DNA from: a bacterium | GTDB taxonomy: Bacteria > SZUA-182 > SZUA-191 | Length of the DNA: 17,305 bases | Direction: 5' to 3' | NCBI GenBank assembly: GCA_003230535.1 | Contig: QIEW01000386.1 | Span: 1-17,305, forward strand | Shown: positions 5,653 to 13,340 of the stretch, piece after piece | Layout: every line of letters begins with the position of its first letter | Position numbering within the stretch: position 1 is the stretch's first letter | Position numbers and translations under genes: made by a program | Notes under the pieces: model-generated | Database searches by the model: none | What the model was told of the DNA's origin: nothing | The model's input: only the letters and a program-made list of their open reading frames with translations

Positions 5653-5883
5653 CTATCTAATCAATTGAAAAACCAAATTACTTATGGATGTATGTTTCTC
5701 ATAAGCAATATTCTTCAATTTTCTAATGGATTCAATATCCATTTGCAACACTAAAAAATCCTTTCTTGCCCGATCCATTTTTATCTCTACCGGTTGGAGA
5801 TATTCCAAATAATCTGTAATACTATGGCTTTCCCAAAATCCTGCCTCATCCTCCAACGTGTTAAAATTTGGCATCTTAGACAT
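5653..5883 (-). CDS. CopG/BrnA-type antitoxin
   Basis: In this 76-residue protein, the N-terminal LEDEAGFWESHSITDYLEYL (11-30) is the recognisable start of the CopG-type antitoxin family that accompanies BrnT toxins ('EEaxFWexHxxtDYl'). The C-terminal part (FLVLQMDIESIRKLKNIAYE, 43-62, then HTSISNLVFQLI) reads as a ribbon-helix-helix DNA-binding domain. It should bind and inhibit the BrnT-like protein encoded 6 bp upstream and repress the operon. GGGAGG precedes its ATG by 9 bases. Confidence 0.82.
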   Translation of the reverse strand: MSKMPNFNTLEDEAGFWESHSITDYLEYLQPVEIKMDRARKDFLVLQMDIESIRKLKNIAYEKHTSISNLVFQLIR

Positions 5884-5889
5884 GGATTA

Positions 5890-6174
5890 TTACCTCCCTT
5901 TATAATAATCTCGTTCCGAATCAGTCATGTCCCTGGCTGATATTACCATGGCCCGTTTATCCAATTTAATAATAAAGAAAACAAATAAACACCTTCCTGC
6001 TCCAGTTCTTCCGAGACAATAATACCCATTTTCTCCATGTCGCTGCCCCTTAGGCCCCTTTAGAAAAATTGGCACATTTAAAAACACATCTTCTACTTCT
6101 TCAGGTGTTACCTTATGCTTTAATTCTATCTTTTCTATAACCCGATCTAACCACAAAAACCCCCTGATATTCAA
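5890..6174 (-). CDS. BrnT-family toxin
   Basis: I chose the TTG at 6174, because GGAG lies 6 bases upstream; the frame is open to a TTG at 6186 without a binding site. The product is 94 residues. Family marks are FLWLDRVIEKIELKHKVTPE (KH motif) followed by EEVEDVFLN, and near the C-terminus MVISARDMTDSERDYY, matching the BrnT 'ISAR.at..Er..Y' signature. BrnT is a RelE-fold ribonuclease toxin. It is encoded first, with the antitoxin behind it, as is normal for brnTA. Confidence 0.82.
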   Translation of the reverse strand: MNIRGFLWLDRVIEKIELKHKVTPEEVEDVFLNVPIFLKGPKGQRHGENGYYCLGRTGAGRCLFVFFIIKLDKRAMVISARDMTDSERDYYKGR

Positions 6175-6223
6175 TGATATCTCCAAAACTCAGGACGGTA
6201 ACCTTAACCTGGTACTTTTATCA

Positions 6224-6272
6224 ACAGTTAGACCTGATTTCCCTTTTGCAATGCTTCATGCCATGACCTGAC
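6224..6272. repeat. Remnant of GACCTGAC-type repeats
   Basis: GTTAGACCTGATTTC (about 6225-6239) and GCCATGACCTGACACC (about 6259-6274) resemble the element ends seen elsewhere in the island. They lie between the BrnT gene and the decayed lipoprotein gene; no gene is supported between them. Confidence 0.35.
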
Positions 6273-6292
6273 ACCTAATTCCTCATGGGTAA

Positions 6293-6583
6293 TCACCTAA
6301 TTTTTCTAACTATAGCACCTTGAGCGGCAAATTTATCTGCTATTTCTTTTGAATCAACGTATTGAGTATTTGTAATTTTAACTCCAAGAATTTCAGTTCC
6401 TTCAGGTGACCGACAAAGTGTAAACATTCCCTTTGGATACCGTGGATCCCCCACACATTTACCTTTTGGAATAGTTACTTCTCAGACACCTTCTGAACGT
6501 TTGGTTGAACGTTTGGTTTTTGATGTTGCAACGCAACCAGTAAGAATTAAAAAAGCAAAAAAACACACCCCATATTTTAATCT
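6293..6583 (-). pseudogene. Small lipoprotein gene with an in-frame TGA and no clear start
   Basis: The frame reads RLKYGVCFFAFLILTGCVAT, a lipoprotein signal peptide with the lipobox LTGC, then a Lys/Ser/Thr-rich spacer. It meets TGA at 6484-6482 and continues openly as EVTIPKGKCVGDPRYPKGMF and on to ...KFAAQGAIVRKIR, ending with TGA at 6293. Just before the signal peptide the expected ATG is TTC; a GGTGGAGG stretch lies upstream at about 6597. The continuity on both sides of the TGA argues for one decayed gene of about 96 residues rather than two. GTG 6568 could start a shorter peptide. The family is not recognised. Confidence 0.55.
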
Positions 6584-6656
6584 GAATTATTTTAAGCCTC
6601 CACCTTTTCAATAGTTCTTATGGTTCTCTTCAACATCGTGAGAGTTGATTTGCGTT

Positions 6657-6694
6657 CAAAAATTAAAAAAATAAACTGGAAATTCCTGTTCCAG
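6657..6694 (-). terminator. Intrinsic terminator of the Mrp cluster
   Basis: On the minus strand, CTGGAA, a 7-base loop and TTCCAG are followed by TTTATTTTTTTAATTTTT. It lies 12 bp after the stop codon of the His-rich gene, the last gene of the cluster. Confidence 0.75.
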
Positions 6695-6705
6695 CCCTAT
6701 ACATC

Positions 6706-7275
6706 TCAGTGGTGCACCGCTGATTTATGCGCCTCAGGATGTGCTGGCGCATGTGCGGGAGCCTCACCATGTCCGTTGGCGTGGGCTTCATGGCCGTCAT
6801 GCCCTCCGTGATCGTCATGTCCGCCATGCTCCCCTTCTTCATGCTCATCATGACCATGCATACCTAAGAAAGCATAAGTGGTCAGGAAAGCGCCCAAGAC
6901 CATCTTATAGACAAACTTGGCGAACCCAAACTGAGGCGGCTCATGATACCCAGGCAGAAACTGGTGAGTCGCCAAATCGAAATACCCGTGCAGCGCAGGC
7001 AGCTGATCAAGAAAATAGATGGCCGCCCCTACCAGGACAAATAATCCCGCCAGCAAGAGACCCTGATGCTCAGATTTTTTCTTGTAGATCCTAATAGTAA
7101 CAGTAACCACTATTAGAAGCGCTACCGCTAATAATATCCAATGAGCAAAATATAAAACCGGCGGTTCAGCCTGATGGTGACCTCCCGGAACCGAGGCCCG
7201 GGATATATCCACCCAAGCCAACAGGTTTACACCTACAAGGAAAATTAAACTGTATAACCGCCTCTTGACAGACAT
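6706..7275 (-). CDS. Small membrane protein with a His-rich cytoplasmic tail, last gene of the Mrp cluster
   Basis: This 189-residue protein has a hydrophobic N-terminus (about 8-26, possibly a signal peptide ending SRAS), membrane segments at about 41-60, 72-90 and 120-138, and a hydrophilic tail (139-189) with 15 histidines spaced mostly every three residues among Gly, Asp, Glu and Ala. The KKK at 65-67 places that loop inside, so the tail should be cytoplasmic. Such tails bind Ni, Zn or other divalent metals, or may sense pH. I know no standard Mrp subunit of this kind. It lies 20 bp after the third antiporter gene and before the terminator, so it should be made with the complex. AGGAAA precedes the ATG. 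Function unknown; an accessory subunit is the likeliest reading. Confidence 0.8.
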   Translation of the reverse strand: MSVKRRLYSLIFLVGVNLLAWVDISRASVPGGHHQAEPPVLYFAHWILLAVALLIVVTVTIRIYKKKSEHQGLLLAGLFVLVGAAIYFLDQLPALHGYFDLATHQFLPGYHEPPQFGFAKFVYKMVLGAFLTTYAFLGMHGHDEHEEGEHGGHDDHGGHDGHEAHANGHGEAPAHAPAHPEAHKSAVHH

Positions 7276-7295
7276 ATAGGTTTCCTACATCGGAG

Positions 7296-8819
7296 TTAGA
7301 AGAACAAGTTACTGAAGAACAAGCTACTAACTGATTTAGCCAAACTCAGAGGCAGCCCGGGGAATATACCAAAAAATAGAATGAGGACTCCCAGTATCGC
7401 CAGGGGTATGGTCATAAACAGGCCGGGATCATCGTTTTTAGGAGAATTATCTGAGGAATTATGTCCCCCGTGCCCTCCTTCTGAATCTCCGGCAAACCAA
7501 GCCCCAATAACTATCGGGCCATAATAGATCAAGTTCAGGAGGCTGGAGAGGAGTAATGTTAACAGGCAAATTACTCCCATCCCCGGCCAGTAGGTCCCCA
7601 TCTTCATTAATTGCAGCGACCCCAAGGCTAAAAACCACTTACTGATAAATCCCACCATGGGAGGCAGTCCAATCATAGACAAGGCGGCAACAGTAAATAC
7701 ACCGGTGACTATCGGCATCCGACGCCCCAATCCCCGAAGGTCTTTAATCTGGCGAAGTCCGATCTTATAAATGATGGCGCCGGCAGATAAGAAGAGCGCC
7801 CCTTTCATTAAGGCGTGGCCAAAGATATGCATCAGACTTCCCACGATACCTAACGGGGAGAGGAGAGCGATCCCCATTACTACATAGCCTATCTGGGAAA
7901 TGCTGGAGTAGGCCAGCATTCTCTTGATCTCCGTTTGGGTAATAGCTACCGCTGACCCCAACAGGATGGTAATTATAGCGATAATCAATAATCCCAGCGA
8001 CATATTGATATGAGCCGGAACAATAGCGGCAAATCCGATAATATTATACACCGTCTTGAAAATCCCATAGGCCCCGGCCTTAATCATCACCCCCGACAGC
8101 AAAGCAGACGCAGGAGACGGGGCTACTGGATGTGCGGACGGTAACCAGATATGGAGCGGGAAAATTCCGGCTTTCACCCCGAAACCGATCACATATCCCC
8201 AAAAGATATAAGGCAGCCAAGGACTATCCTTTAATCCGATCCCAATACGACTAAGTTCCCCATGCCCGGAGATCTGATAGGTAGCGATAATTGAAAACAA
8301 CAGCACCAACCCGCCGGCAATTCCCAGGAATAAGTATTTGAAACCGGCTCGCATCGCCTCGGGCGTTTCCTCATGAAACACCAGAATGGTGGAGGCCACA
8401 CATAATAATTCGAAGAATATATAGAGCGAAAACAAATTCTTGGCAAACACTATCCCCAACATTCCCGCCAAAGAGAGAAGCGAGAAAGTGTTGTAGCGGT
8501 CATGGGAGTGACTATGCTCCATATACTCAATCGCATAGATACTGGCGATCATCCACAGAAAGGATGAGACCAACCCCATCAGGAACTCAAGCGGCGATAC
8601 AAAAAAGTCAAAATTGAAGCCTAACCCTGTGTCGATAACGTATTCCAGACCACCTCCACCTTTAATTTGCGGATACATCAATACTACCAGCAAAAAGGTG
8701 ACACAGGTAGTGATAGCGGTAAACAGATAATGCCGCTTTCTCTCCAAAAAGGGACGAATAAGGGTGGCAAAAACAGGCAGCAGCACCACTACCAACGGCA
8801 GTATATTATAATTTAACAT
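7296..8819 (-). CDS. Third Mrp antiporter-type subunit (MrpD/NuoM/NuoN-like)
   Basis: This is a 507-residue integral membrane protein of the proton-pumping NADH dehydrogenase/MrpD family, with about 14 membrane segments. Key residues are present: Glu137 (IFFELLC, TM5), Lys216 (GFGVKAGIFPLHIWLPSAHP) and Lys247 in SALLSGVMIKAG, the proton-relay set of MrpD and NuoM. The HPVAPSPASALLSG motif is intact. A polar loop before the last segment contains EGGHGGHNSSDN, a small His/Gly cluster like the tail of the next gene. The C-terminus carries a tandem SSLFF/SNLFF repeat. It is separated from the second antiporter gene by 66 bp with a hairpin. GGGAGGG precedes the ATG. It should form one cation/proton channel of the complex. 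Confidence 0.88.
   Translation of the reverse strand: MLNYNILPLVVVLLPVFATLIRPFLERKRHYLFTAITTCVTFLLVVLMYPQIKGGGGLEYVIDTGLGFNFDFFVSPLEFLMGLVSSFLWMIASIYAIEYMEHSHSHDRYNTFSLLSLAGMLGIVFAKNLFSLYIFFELLCVASTILVFHEETPEAMRAGFKYLFLGIAGGLVLLFSIIATYQISGHGELSRIGIGLKDSPWLPYIFWGYVIGFGVKAGIFPLHIWLPSAHPVAPSPASALLSGVMIKAGAYGIFKTVYNIIGFAAIVPAHINMSLGLLIIAIITILLGSAVAITQTEIKRMLAYSSISQIGYVVMGIALLSPLGIVGSLMHIFGHALMKGALFLSAGAIIYKIGLRQIKDLRGLGRRMPIVTGVFTVAALSMIGLPPMVGFISKWFLALGSLQLMKMGTYWPGMGVICLLTLLLSSLLNLIYYGPIVIGAWFAGDSEGGHGGHNSSDNSPKNDDPGLFMTIPLAILGVLILFFGIFPGLPLSLAKSVSSLFFSNLFF
7299..7328 (-). repeat. Tandem 15-bp repeat at the 3' end of the third antiporter gene
   Basis: AGTAGCTTGTTCTTC followed by AGTAACTTGTTCTTC, one mismatch, directly before the TAA stop. 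They encode SSLFF and SNLFF. It looks like a recent short duplication that extended the C-terminus by five residues. Confidence 0.7.
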
Positions 8820-8847
8820 AATCCCAGTCCCTCCCTTAATGATATTG

Positions 8848-8870
8848 ATATAAAAGGGCCTGAGGCCCTT
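8848..8870 (-). terminator. Terminator-like hairpin between the second and third antiporter genes
   Basis: On the minus strand, AAGGGCC TCA GGCCCTT is followed by TTATATC; the stem is a perfect 7 bp, mostly G-C, with a short U-tract. It lies 15 bp after the stop of the second antiporter gene and about 30 bp before the start of the third. It could reduce readthrough or protect the mRNA end; since the cluster continues, it is likely a partial terminator. Confidence 0.55.
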
Positions 8871-8885
8871 ATGTCCCTCTTTATG

Positions 8886-10382
8886 TTACCATACCGTAAC
8901 GGTAGTAGCAAGTAGATTTTCAACGGCCGCGGTGCCATAAACAAAAGGCAGTGAACCAAACAGGCCAAAAGTAATCGATAATATCGCTACCACTGCCAAA
9001 GGAATAAGCATATCCAATGGAGCTTCGTATTTGGAATCTGCCGGATGAGCCTTTGCCGAATGTTTCCCTTCGTCCTTACCAAAATAAGCATACAGAATAG
9101 GTGGAGTTAGAAACCCTATCTCTATGATACTGCTGATAATATACACCGACGCCAGCCAAGGATTACCTATCTTCAGGAAACCTTCCACCATATACCACTT
9201 GCTTATCCAGCCGGCTATCGGCGGCAACCCTGCAATCCCCAAGGCTCCCACCGTAAAGGCCGCGCAAGTAACCGGCATCTTCTTGGCTAACCCGGACATC
9301 TCCTTTATCTTCACCTTTCCGGTTTGCTTTATGATGGTCCCCGCAGAGTAAAACAGCGTTATCTTCATCACCGAGTGGTAGACAATATGAACCAGAGCCC
9401 CCATGAAGGCCATGGCGTGGAGGGAAGCAGCCCCCAGAATAACATAGCTCAGCTGGTTTATCGTAGAATAGGCCAACAGGCGTTTTATTTTATCTACCCG
9501 TAACGCCGCAATCGCGGCAAAAATAATAGTGATGCAGGCGGGTACCGCCAAGATAATATCCAGATGAAGCTTGCCAAACAAGGCGGGCCCAAACACGTTA
9601 TAGATCATTCTGATCATACCGTATAAGCCCATATTGACCACCGCCACCGCATGCAACAAGGCGCTGATCGGAGTAGGGGCAATCATGGCTCTTGGCAGCC
9701 AAACGTGTAAGGGCATGATGGCGCTCTTAACCCCAAACCCGATTAAAAACATGAAAAACAGAGAATAGAGAGCAAGTTGGCTGCCGTCAGCCAATCCCGC
9801 CATGCCTCCCGGAACAAAGGTAATATTTCCCTTCGTCAAAACATAGGTTAATATAATTCCGAACAGGAGGAAAGAACCTCCTACCAGCAAAAAGAGCAGA
9901 TAGACCACTCCCGACTTAAACGCCTCTTCAGTTTCAATATGGATTACCAGGGGATAGACCGCGAAACCCAGCATCTCATAAAAAAGAAACAAGGTGAACA
10001 GGTTGGCCGCCAGAATTATCCCCATCGTCGCTCCCAAACAGACGGTCAGCGAGGCAAAATACCGGGGGAGAGCATGCTCGCCCTGCATGTAACCGATAGA
10101 ATAAGAAGAGGTAAACACCCATAAAAAGGTGACCAAGGTCCCCATTAGCAAAGCCAAAGGATCCGCTCTGAATGTAATCGTGAAAAAACCAAGATCGGCG
10201 ATAGTAACAACTGGCAGCTTTCCGGCCAGGATCGCGGCAGAATTTGCGAGAAAACCGATCAGATTATAGAAAGGCATGATCATAATAAGCACATTACGCA
10301 GCTTATCATTTCTTTCGCCTATTAAAATGACCGTCAGCGCTATTACAAAAGGAATAAATACAGTTGAAATTAAATATAGCAT
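8886..10382 (-). CDS. Second Mrp antiporter-type subunit (MrpA/NuoL-like core)
   Basis: This is a 498-residue membrane protein of the NuoL/MrpA/MrpD antiporter family. Glu136 (LFLFYEMLGF) and Lys219 (GFGVKSAIMPLHVWLP) are present. The following motif, RAMIAPTPISALLHAVAVVN, then MG, has the NuoL/MrpA form (APTPxSALLHA) rather than the MrpD form (APSPxSALLSG), so this is probably the counterpart of the antiporter half of MrpA. The Lys of MVKAG in MrpA is Asn250 here. A charged loop (GKDEGKHSAKAHPADSKYEA) precedes the last segments. The gene starts 46 bp after a 161-bp transposon-like repeat that separates it from the first antiporter gene. Ion selectivity cannot be read from the sequence. Confidence 0.87.
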   Translation of the reverse strand: MLYLISTVFIPFVIALTVILIGERNDKLRNVLIMIMPFYNLIGFLANSAAILAGKLPVVTIADLGFFTITFRADPLALLMGTLVTFLWVFTSSYSIGYMQGEHALPRYFASLTVCLGATMGIILAANLFTLFLFYEMLGFAVYPLVIHIETEEAFKSGVVYLLFLLVGGSFLLFGIILTYVLTKGNITFVPGGMAGLADGSQLALYSLFFMFLIGFGVKSAIMPLHVWLPRAMIAPTPISALLHAVAVVNMGLYGMIRMIYNVFGPALFGKLHLDIILAVPACITIIFAAIAALRVDKIKRLLAYSTINQLSYVILGAASLHAMAFMGALVHIVYHSVMKITLFYSAGTIIKQTGKVKIKEMSGLAKKMPVTCAAFTVGALGIAGLPPIAGWISKWYMVEGFLKIGNPWLASVYIISSIIEIGFLTPPILYAYFGKDEGKHSAKAHPADSKYEAPLDMLIPLAVVAILSITFGLFGSLPFVYGTAAVENLLATTVTVW

Positions 10383-10428
10383 ATTGTTATTTGGTTAATA
10401 TTTTCAATTAATCTTAAAATTTCGACAG

Positions 10429-10597
10429 TTATCCCGAATAATTCGGGATCATAAACACGCTCCCGTTGGTCGCTTCCATAGCGGGAGTTTTCGGTGATTA
10501 GTACGGAAATTTTGTTTTTTGACCGTTATTTTATAACTAGCTGTATTTAAATAACATCATTAATGCTTACCGTAGATTTATGAATAATCCGGGTTAT
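10429..10597 (-). mobile_element. MITE-like repeat, copy A, inside the Mrp cluster
   Basis: The core spans 10433-10593 (161 bp) and is flanked on both sides by TTAT (10429-10432 and 10594-10597), a likely 4-bp target duplication. On the minus strand it begins CCCGGATTATTCATAAAT and ends CCGAATTATTCGGG, so the ends are imperfect inverted repeats (CCCGGATTATTC against CCCGAATAATTC). About nine of ten positions match copy B at 16549-16710, with one indel. No coding capacity. In mRNA sense it precedes the second antiporter gene; CTCCCG/CGGGAG and CCCGAAT/ATTCGGG can form hairpins. Confidence 0.8.
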
Positions 10598-10627
10598 AGG
10601 TATTCTTATTAATCACAAGCACATTTT

Positions 10628-12217
10628 CTATCTAAATAACACCGCTACTGCCGGTTTAATAACCTTCATTATGGGGTTTAACTGCAATCCGACTAAAATT
10701 ACCCCAGCCGCCAGGACGATAATAGGGATCGCCATGGTCAGCGGCAGCTCGGAGCCGGATTCAGAGGCCGAATTATGGGCCTGAGCTGAGTTATTAGTTC
10801 CTGTTCCCTGCTGGGCGGGGGAGAAAAAAGCCAGCCCTACTACCCGGAAGTAATATACGGCATTCAATAAACTGGAAGCTAACAACACTACCACTAACAG
10901 AGGGAAATTAGCCTCCAGCGAGGCCTCGGCCAGCGCCCATTTACTCATAAATCCCGACAGCGGCGGCAACCCTACCATTGAAAAGGCGCCGATAGCAAAA
11001 CATGACATCGTCAGCGGCATCCGGTACCCCATCCGAGCCATTCCTTTTATATCCTTAACTCCAGTTTTATAAATAATCGCCCCCGCACTCAAGAACAGCA
11101 GCGACTTTGTAATCGTATGATTAACGATATGTAAAATGGAACCTTCTAAGCCCGCTTTGGTCAATAAGGAAATTCCTATCAATATATAACCCATTTGGGC
11201 AATAGTGGAATAAGCCAGCATCCGCTTTAGATTAGTCTGAGCGATAGCAAAAAGAGAGCCTCCAATAACAGTGGCCACTGCCACCACTAAAAAGACCGGG
11301 GTCAGCATCTGGCCGTAATAACCCTTGTGGAAGCCGAATACAGTGAATAAAAATCGGATCAGGAGAAAGACGCCCGTTGCTTTTATCATTAGCCCGGAGA
11401 GCATGGCGCTGATCGATGAGGGAGCCACCGGATGAGCATCCGCCAGCCAGGCATGAGCCGGAAAGAAGGCGGATTTGATGCTGAACCCAATCACAAACAG
11501 GCCCACCGAGGCAAATATCAGGTGCCGGTAATTATACAGAGGAGAATCCGGCGAAGAGGTGACTATCTTGGCCACCTGCTGTGAAGCATAGGCCATATTC
11601 AGCGTCCCGGTAGCCGAAAACAGCAATCCTATCGCAAACACTATCAAAATTGACCCGATAGCCCCTACCAGCATATATTTGAAGGCCGCCTCCAATGACT
11701 GCTCTTTACCAGGAAAAGCCACTAAGGCGTAAGAGCTGATGGAAGCCACCTCCAGGAACACATAAAAATTAAAGCAATCCCCAGTGAGGGGAACCCCGGA
11801 CATCCCAGCCAGCATCAGAAACAGCAGCGTATAATAGTAACCTATACGCTCCTCCGATGCTTCATGGGCGATATAGCGGAAGGAATAGATACTGACTAAA
11901 AACCCAACGCCGGTAATCAACAGCACCAGCAAGGCGCCGAAAATATCGGTACGGAGCACAATCCCTATCGGCTGGCCGGTAGCTAAAAACCGCTCGCCGC
12001 TCCAACTAAATCCGGGAAAATATTCCAGGAAACCGACCGGAGAAGAAAGTACCTTGTAAAACAGGACTCCGGAGGCTATAAATATAGCGCCCGTGATTAA
12101 GGGGATAAGCACATTATAGCACTTTCTGGCCCACTTATAGAGTAAGGGGGAAATAAATGCGCTTAATATATAGGATACCGGTATTAAAACCTGAAGATGG
12201 GAACCGCTACTTTGCAT
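10628..12217 (-). CDS. mrpD: First Mrp antiporter-type subunit (MrpD-like)
   Basis: This is a 529-residue membrane protein of the MrpD/NuoM/NuoN family. Key residues are Glu156 (FYVFLEVASISSYAL, TM5), Lys248 (GFSIKSAFFPAHAWLADAHP) and Lys279 (SAMLSGLMIKATG); HPVAPSSISAMLSG is the MrpD form of the signature. A Gln/Asn/Ser-rich polar loop (about 470-495) precedes the last two segments. It follows mrpC with an 11-bp gap, the normal mrpC-mrpD order, so I assign MrpD itself. It should carry one proton/cation pathway of the membrane complex. A 245-bp gap with the MITE-like repeat follows before the next antiporter gene. Confidence 0.9.
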   Translation of the reverse strand: MQSSGSHLQVLIPVSYILSAFISPLLYKWARKCYNVLIPLITGAIFIASGVLFYKVLSSPVGFLEYFPGFSWSGERFLATGQPIGIVLRTDIFGALLVLLITGVGFLVSIYSFRYIAHEASEERIGYYYTLLFLMLAGMSGVPLTGDCFNFYVFLEVASISSYALVAFPGKEQSLEAAFKYMLVGAIGSILIVFAIGLLFSATGTLNMAYASQQVAKIVTSSPDSPLYNYRHLIFASVGLFVIGFSIKSAFFPAHAWLADAHPVAPSSISAMLSGLMIKATGVFLLIRFLFTVFGFHKGYYGQMLTPVFLVVAVATVIGGSLFAIAQTNLKRMLAYSTIAQMGYILIGISLLTKAGLEGSILHIVNHTITKSLLFLSAGAIIYKTGVKDIKGMARMGYRMPLTMSCFAIGAFSMVGLPPLSGFMSKWALAEASLEANFPLLVVVLLASSLLNAVYYFRVVGLAFFSPAQQGTGTNNSAQAHNSASESGSELPLTMAIPIIVLAAGVILVGLQLNPIMKVIKPAVAVLFR

Positions 12218-12228
12218 CGCTTATATCT

Positions 12229-12615
12229 TTACCCTTTCAGAGTAGCCATTTTTCTTAAGTCTAATGTGCCATAGTGCTGGTAGAGCTTGATCGCTATACT
12301 CAAAGCTACCGCAGTTACGCTGACACTGACAACAATAGCCGTGAGGATCAATGCCGACGGTATCGGGTTCACCATCGCCACTTTGCCGGAGGCGGCGGCA
12401 TCAATGTTTTGGGCAAAAGGAGCAATCGCCCATTGCTCGGTAGACGGCCCCAACCGCACATCCCCCATAGCAATGAAGAACAAATAAACCGAAGTTTCCA
12501 TAATGTTCAGCCCAATCAGTTTCTTGATCAAATTGGGCTCCATCACCATCGCGTACAAGCCAATACCAAACAAACACACACTCACAATAAAATCTATTCT
12601 GGTCAGCACCATCAT
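12229..12615 (-). CDS. mrpC: Mrp complex subunit C (NuoK-like)
   Basis: This 128-residue protein has three membrane segments. The LIGLNIMETSVYLFFIAMGD segment and the NPIPSALILTAIVVSVSVTA segment are the diagnostic MrpC/NuoK motifs. Compared with usual MrpC (about 110-115 residues) the loop between segments 2 and 3 is slightly long. MrpC sits at the junction between the antiporter subunits and the MrpEFG end. A GGGGTAAGAG stretch precedes the two possible start Mets. It is separated from mrpB by a 270-bp non-coding gap, unusual in mrp operons. Confidence 0.92.
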   Translation of the reverse strand: MMVLTRIDFIVSVCLFGIGLYAMVMEPNLIKKLIGLNIMETSVYLFFIAMGDVRLGPSTEQWAIAPFAQNIDAAASGKVAMVNPIPSALILTAIVVSVSVTAVALSIAIKLYQHYGTLDLRKMATLKG

Positions 12616-12884
12616 CAGCTCTTACCCCTCAATAAGACGGCCATCAAACAAATTAACAGCCTCTTTTAACAACATCCATTCCGTAACAGTTCAAGCGCCC
12701 GCCTGATCGATATCGACGCCGGCGTTTGCCGCCGTTGTCTGAATACAGCTCCCCGCGGATTGAGTGCAATTGCTCTTCTTCTAAGTAACTTCAAATGAGA
12801 AGAAGTTACTGTTAGGTTTGATTTTACCGCAAAAATCATTAATCTGTTTTTAAAAAATGGCGGCGGATACTATCCGCTTACAAA
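12616..12884 (-). other. Non-coding gap between mrpB and mrpC with two hairpins
   Basis: Reading along the mRNA (minus strand), there is first GCGGATA/TATCCGC (12863-12877) followed by CGCCATTTTTT, a weak terminator-like structure (12852-12877). Then there is AGTAACTTC/GAAGTTACT (12784-12810), a perfect 9-bp stem with a 9-base loop and no U-tract. The rest (12616-12780) is unstructured to my eye and carries no supported gene. These may lower or time expression of mrpC and the antiporter genes. Confidence 0.5.
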
Positions 12885-13340
12885 TTACTCCTCTTCCTCC
12901 TCATGCTCAATGAAAGCAAAGAAACACACAGTAAAAACACTACTTACCGTTATCCCGATCCCAATATTTACCAACAGTAAATTAAGGCTTCCCAACAATG
13001 TCCCCAACTCACCATGATAGGAAAGATGAACCACCTTGTTGGCTAAAAAAGAGTAGCCGGTAATTATGCCCCATAGACCGATTAAGACAAAGATGATGGG
13101 GCCCAAACTGTTGGCTACACTTAACAGGTTATCCGTCGCTCTCTTTTTCCCATCATCAAGGTTGAAGGCCAAGGCGCAGAGGATAAAAGCCGAGCAGATG
13201 ATCACTCCCCCTTGGAAACCGCCCCCCGGCGATACCTCTCCGTGAAAAATTATATAAGCCCCGAACATCACAATGAAAGGGATCATCTTCTGACTAACCA
13301 CCCTGATAATTAAACTGCTGGAGGACGTATTAGCGGGCAT
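12885..13340 (-). CDS. mrpB: Mrp complex subunit B (MbhF-like)
   Basis: This 151-residue protein has four membrane segments. The family signature FHGEVSPGGGFQGGVIICSA (33-52) matches 'HGHLSPGGGFQGGVV' of MrpB. The C-terminus ends in EHEEEEE, an acidic tail on the inner side. It overlaps the end of the MbhE-like gene by 11 bp, so the two are translated together. It is usually one of the subunits that close the complex opposite MrpD. Typical length. Confidence 0.92.
   Translation of the reverse strand: MPANTSSSSLIIRVVSQKMIPFIVMFGAYIIFHGEVSPGGGFQGGVIICSAFILCALAFNLDDGKKRATDNLLSVANSLGPIIFVLIGLWGIITGYSFLANKVVHLSYHGELGTLLGSLNLLLVNIGIGITVSSVFTVCFFAFIEHEEEEE

Noticed and set aside
6482-6484. Internal TGA as a selenocysteine codon
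   Set aside because: The start codon is missing too, no Cys/Sec context is recognisable, and I see no convincing bacterial SECIS-like hairpin directly downstream.
12274-12669. 131-codon open frame on the plus strand
   Set aside because: It lies opposite mrpC; the product is rich in His, Gln and Asn with no recognisable fold, and there is no ribosome binding site.
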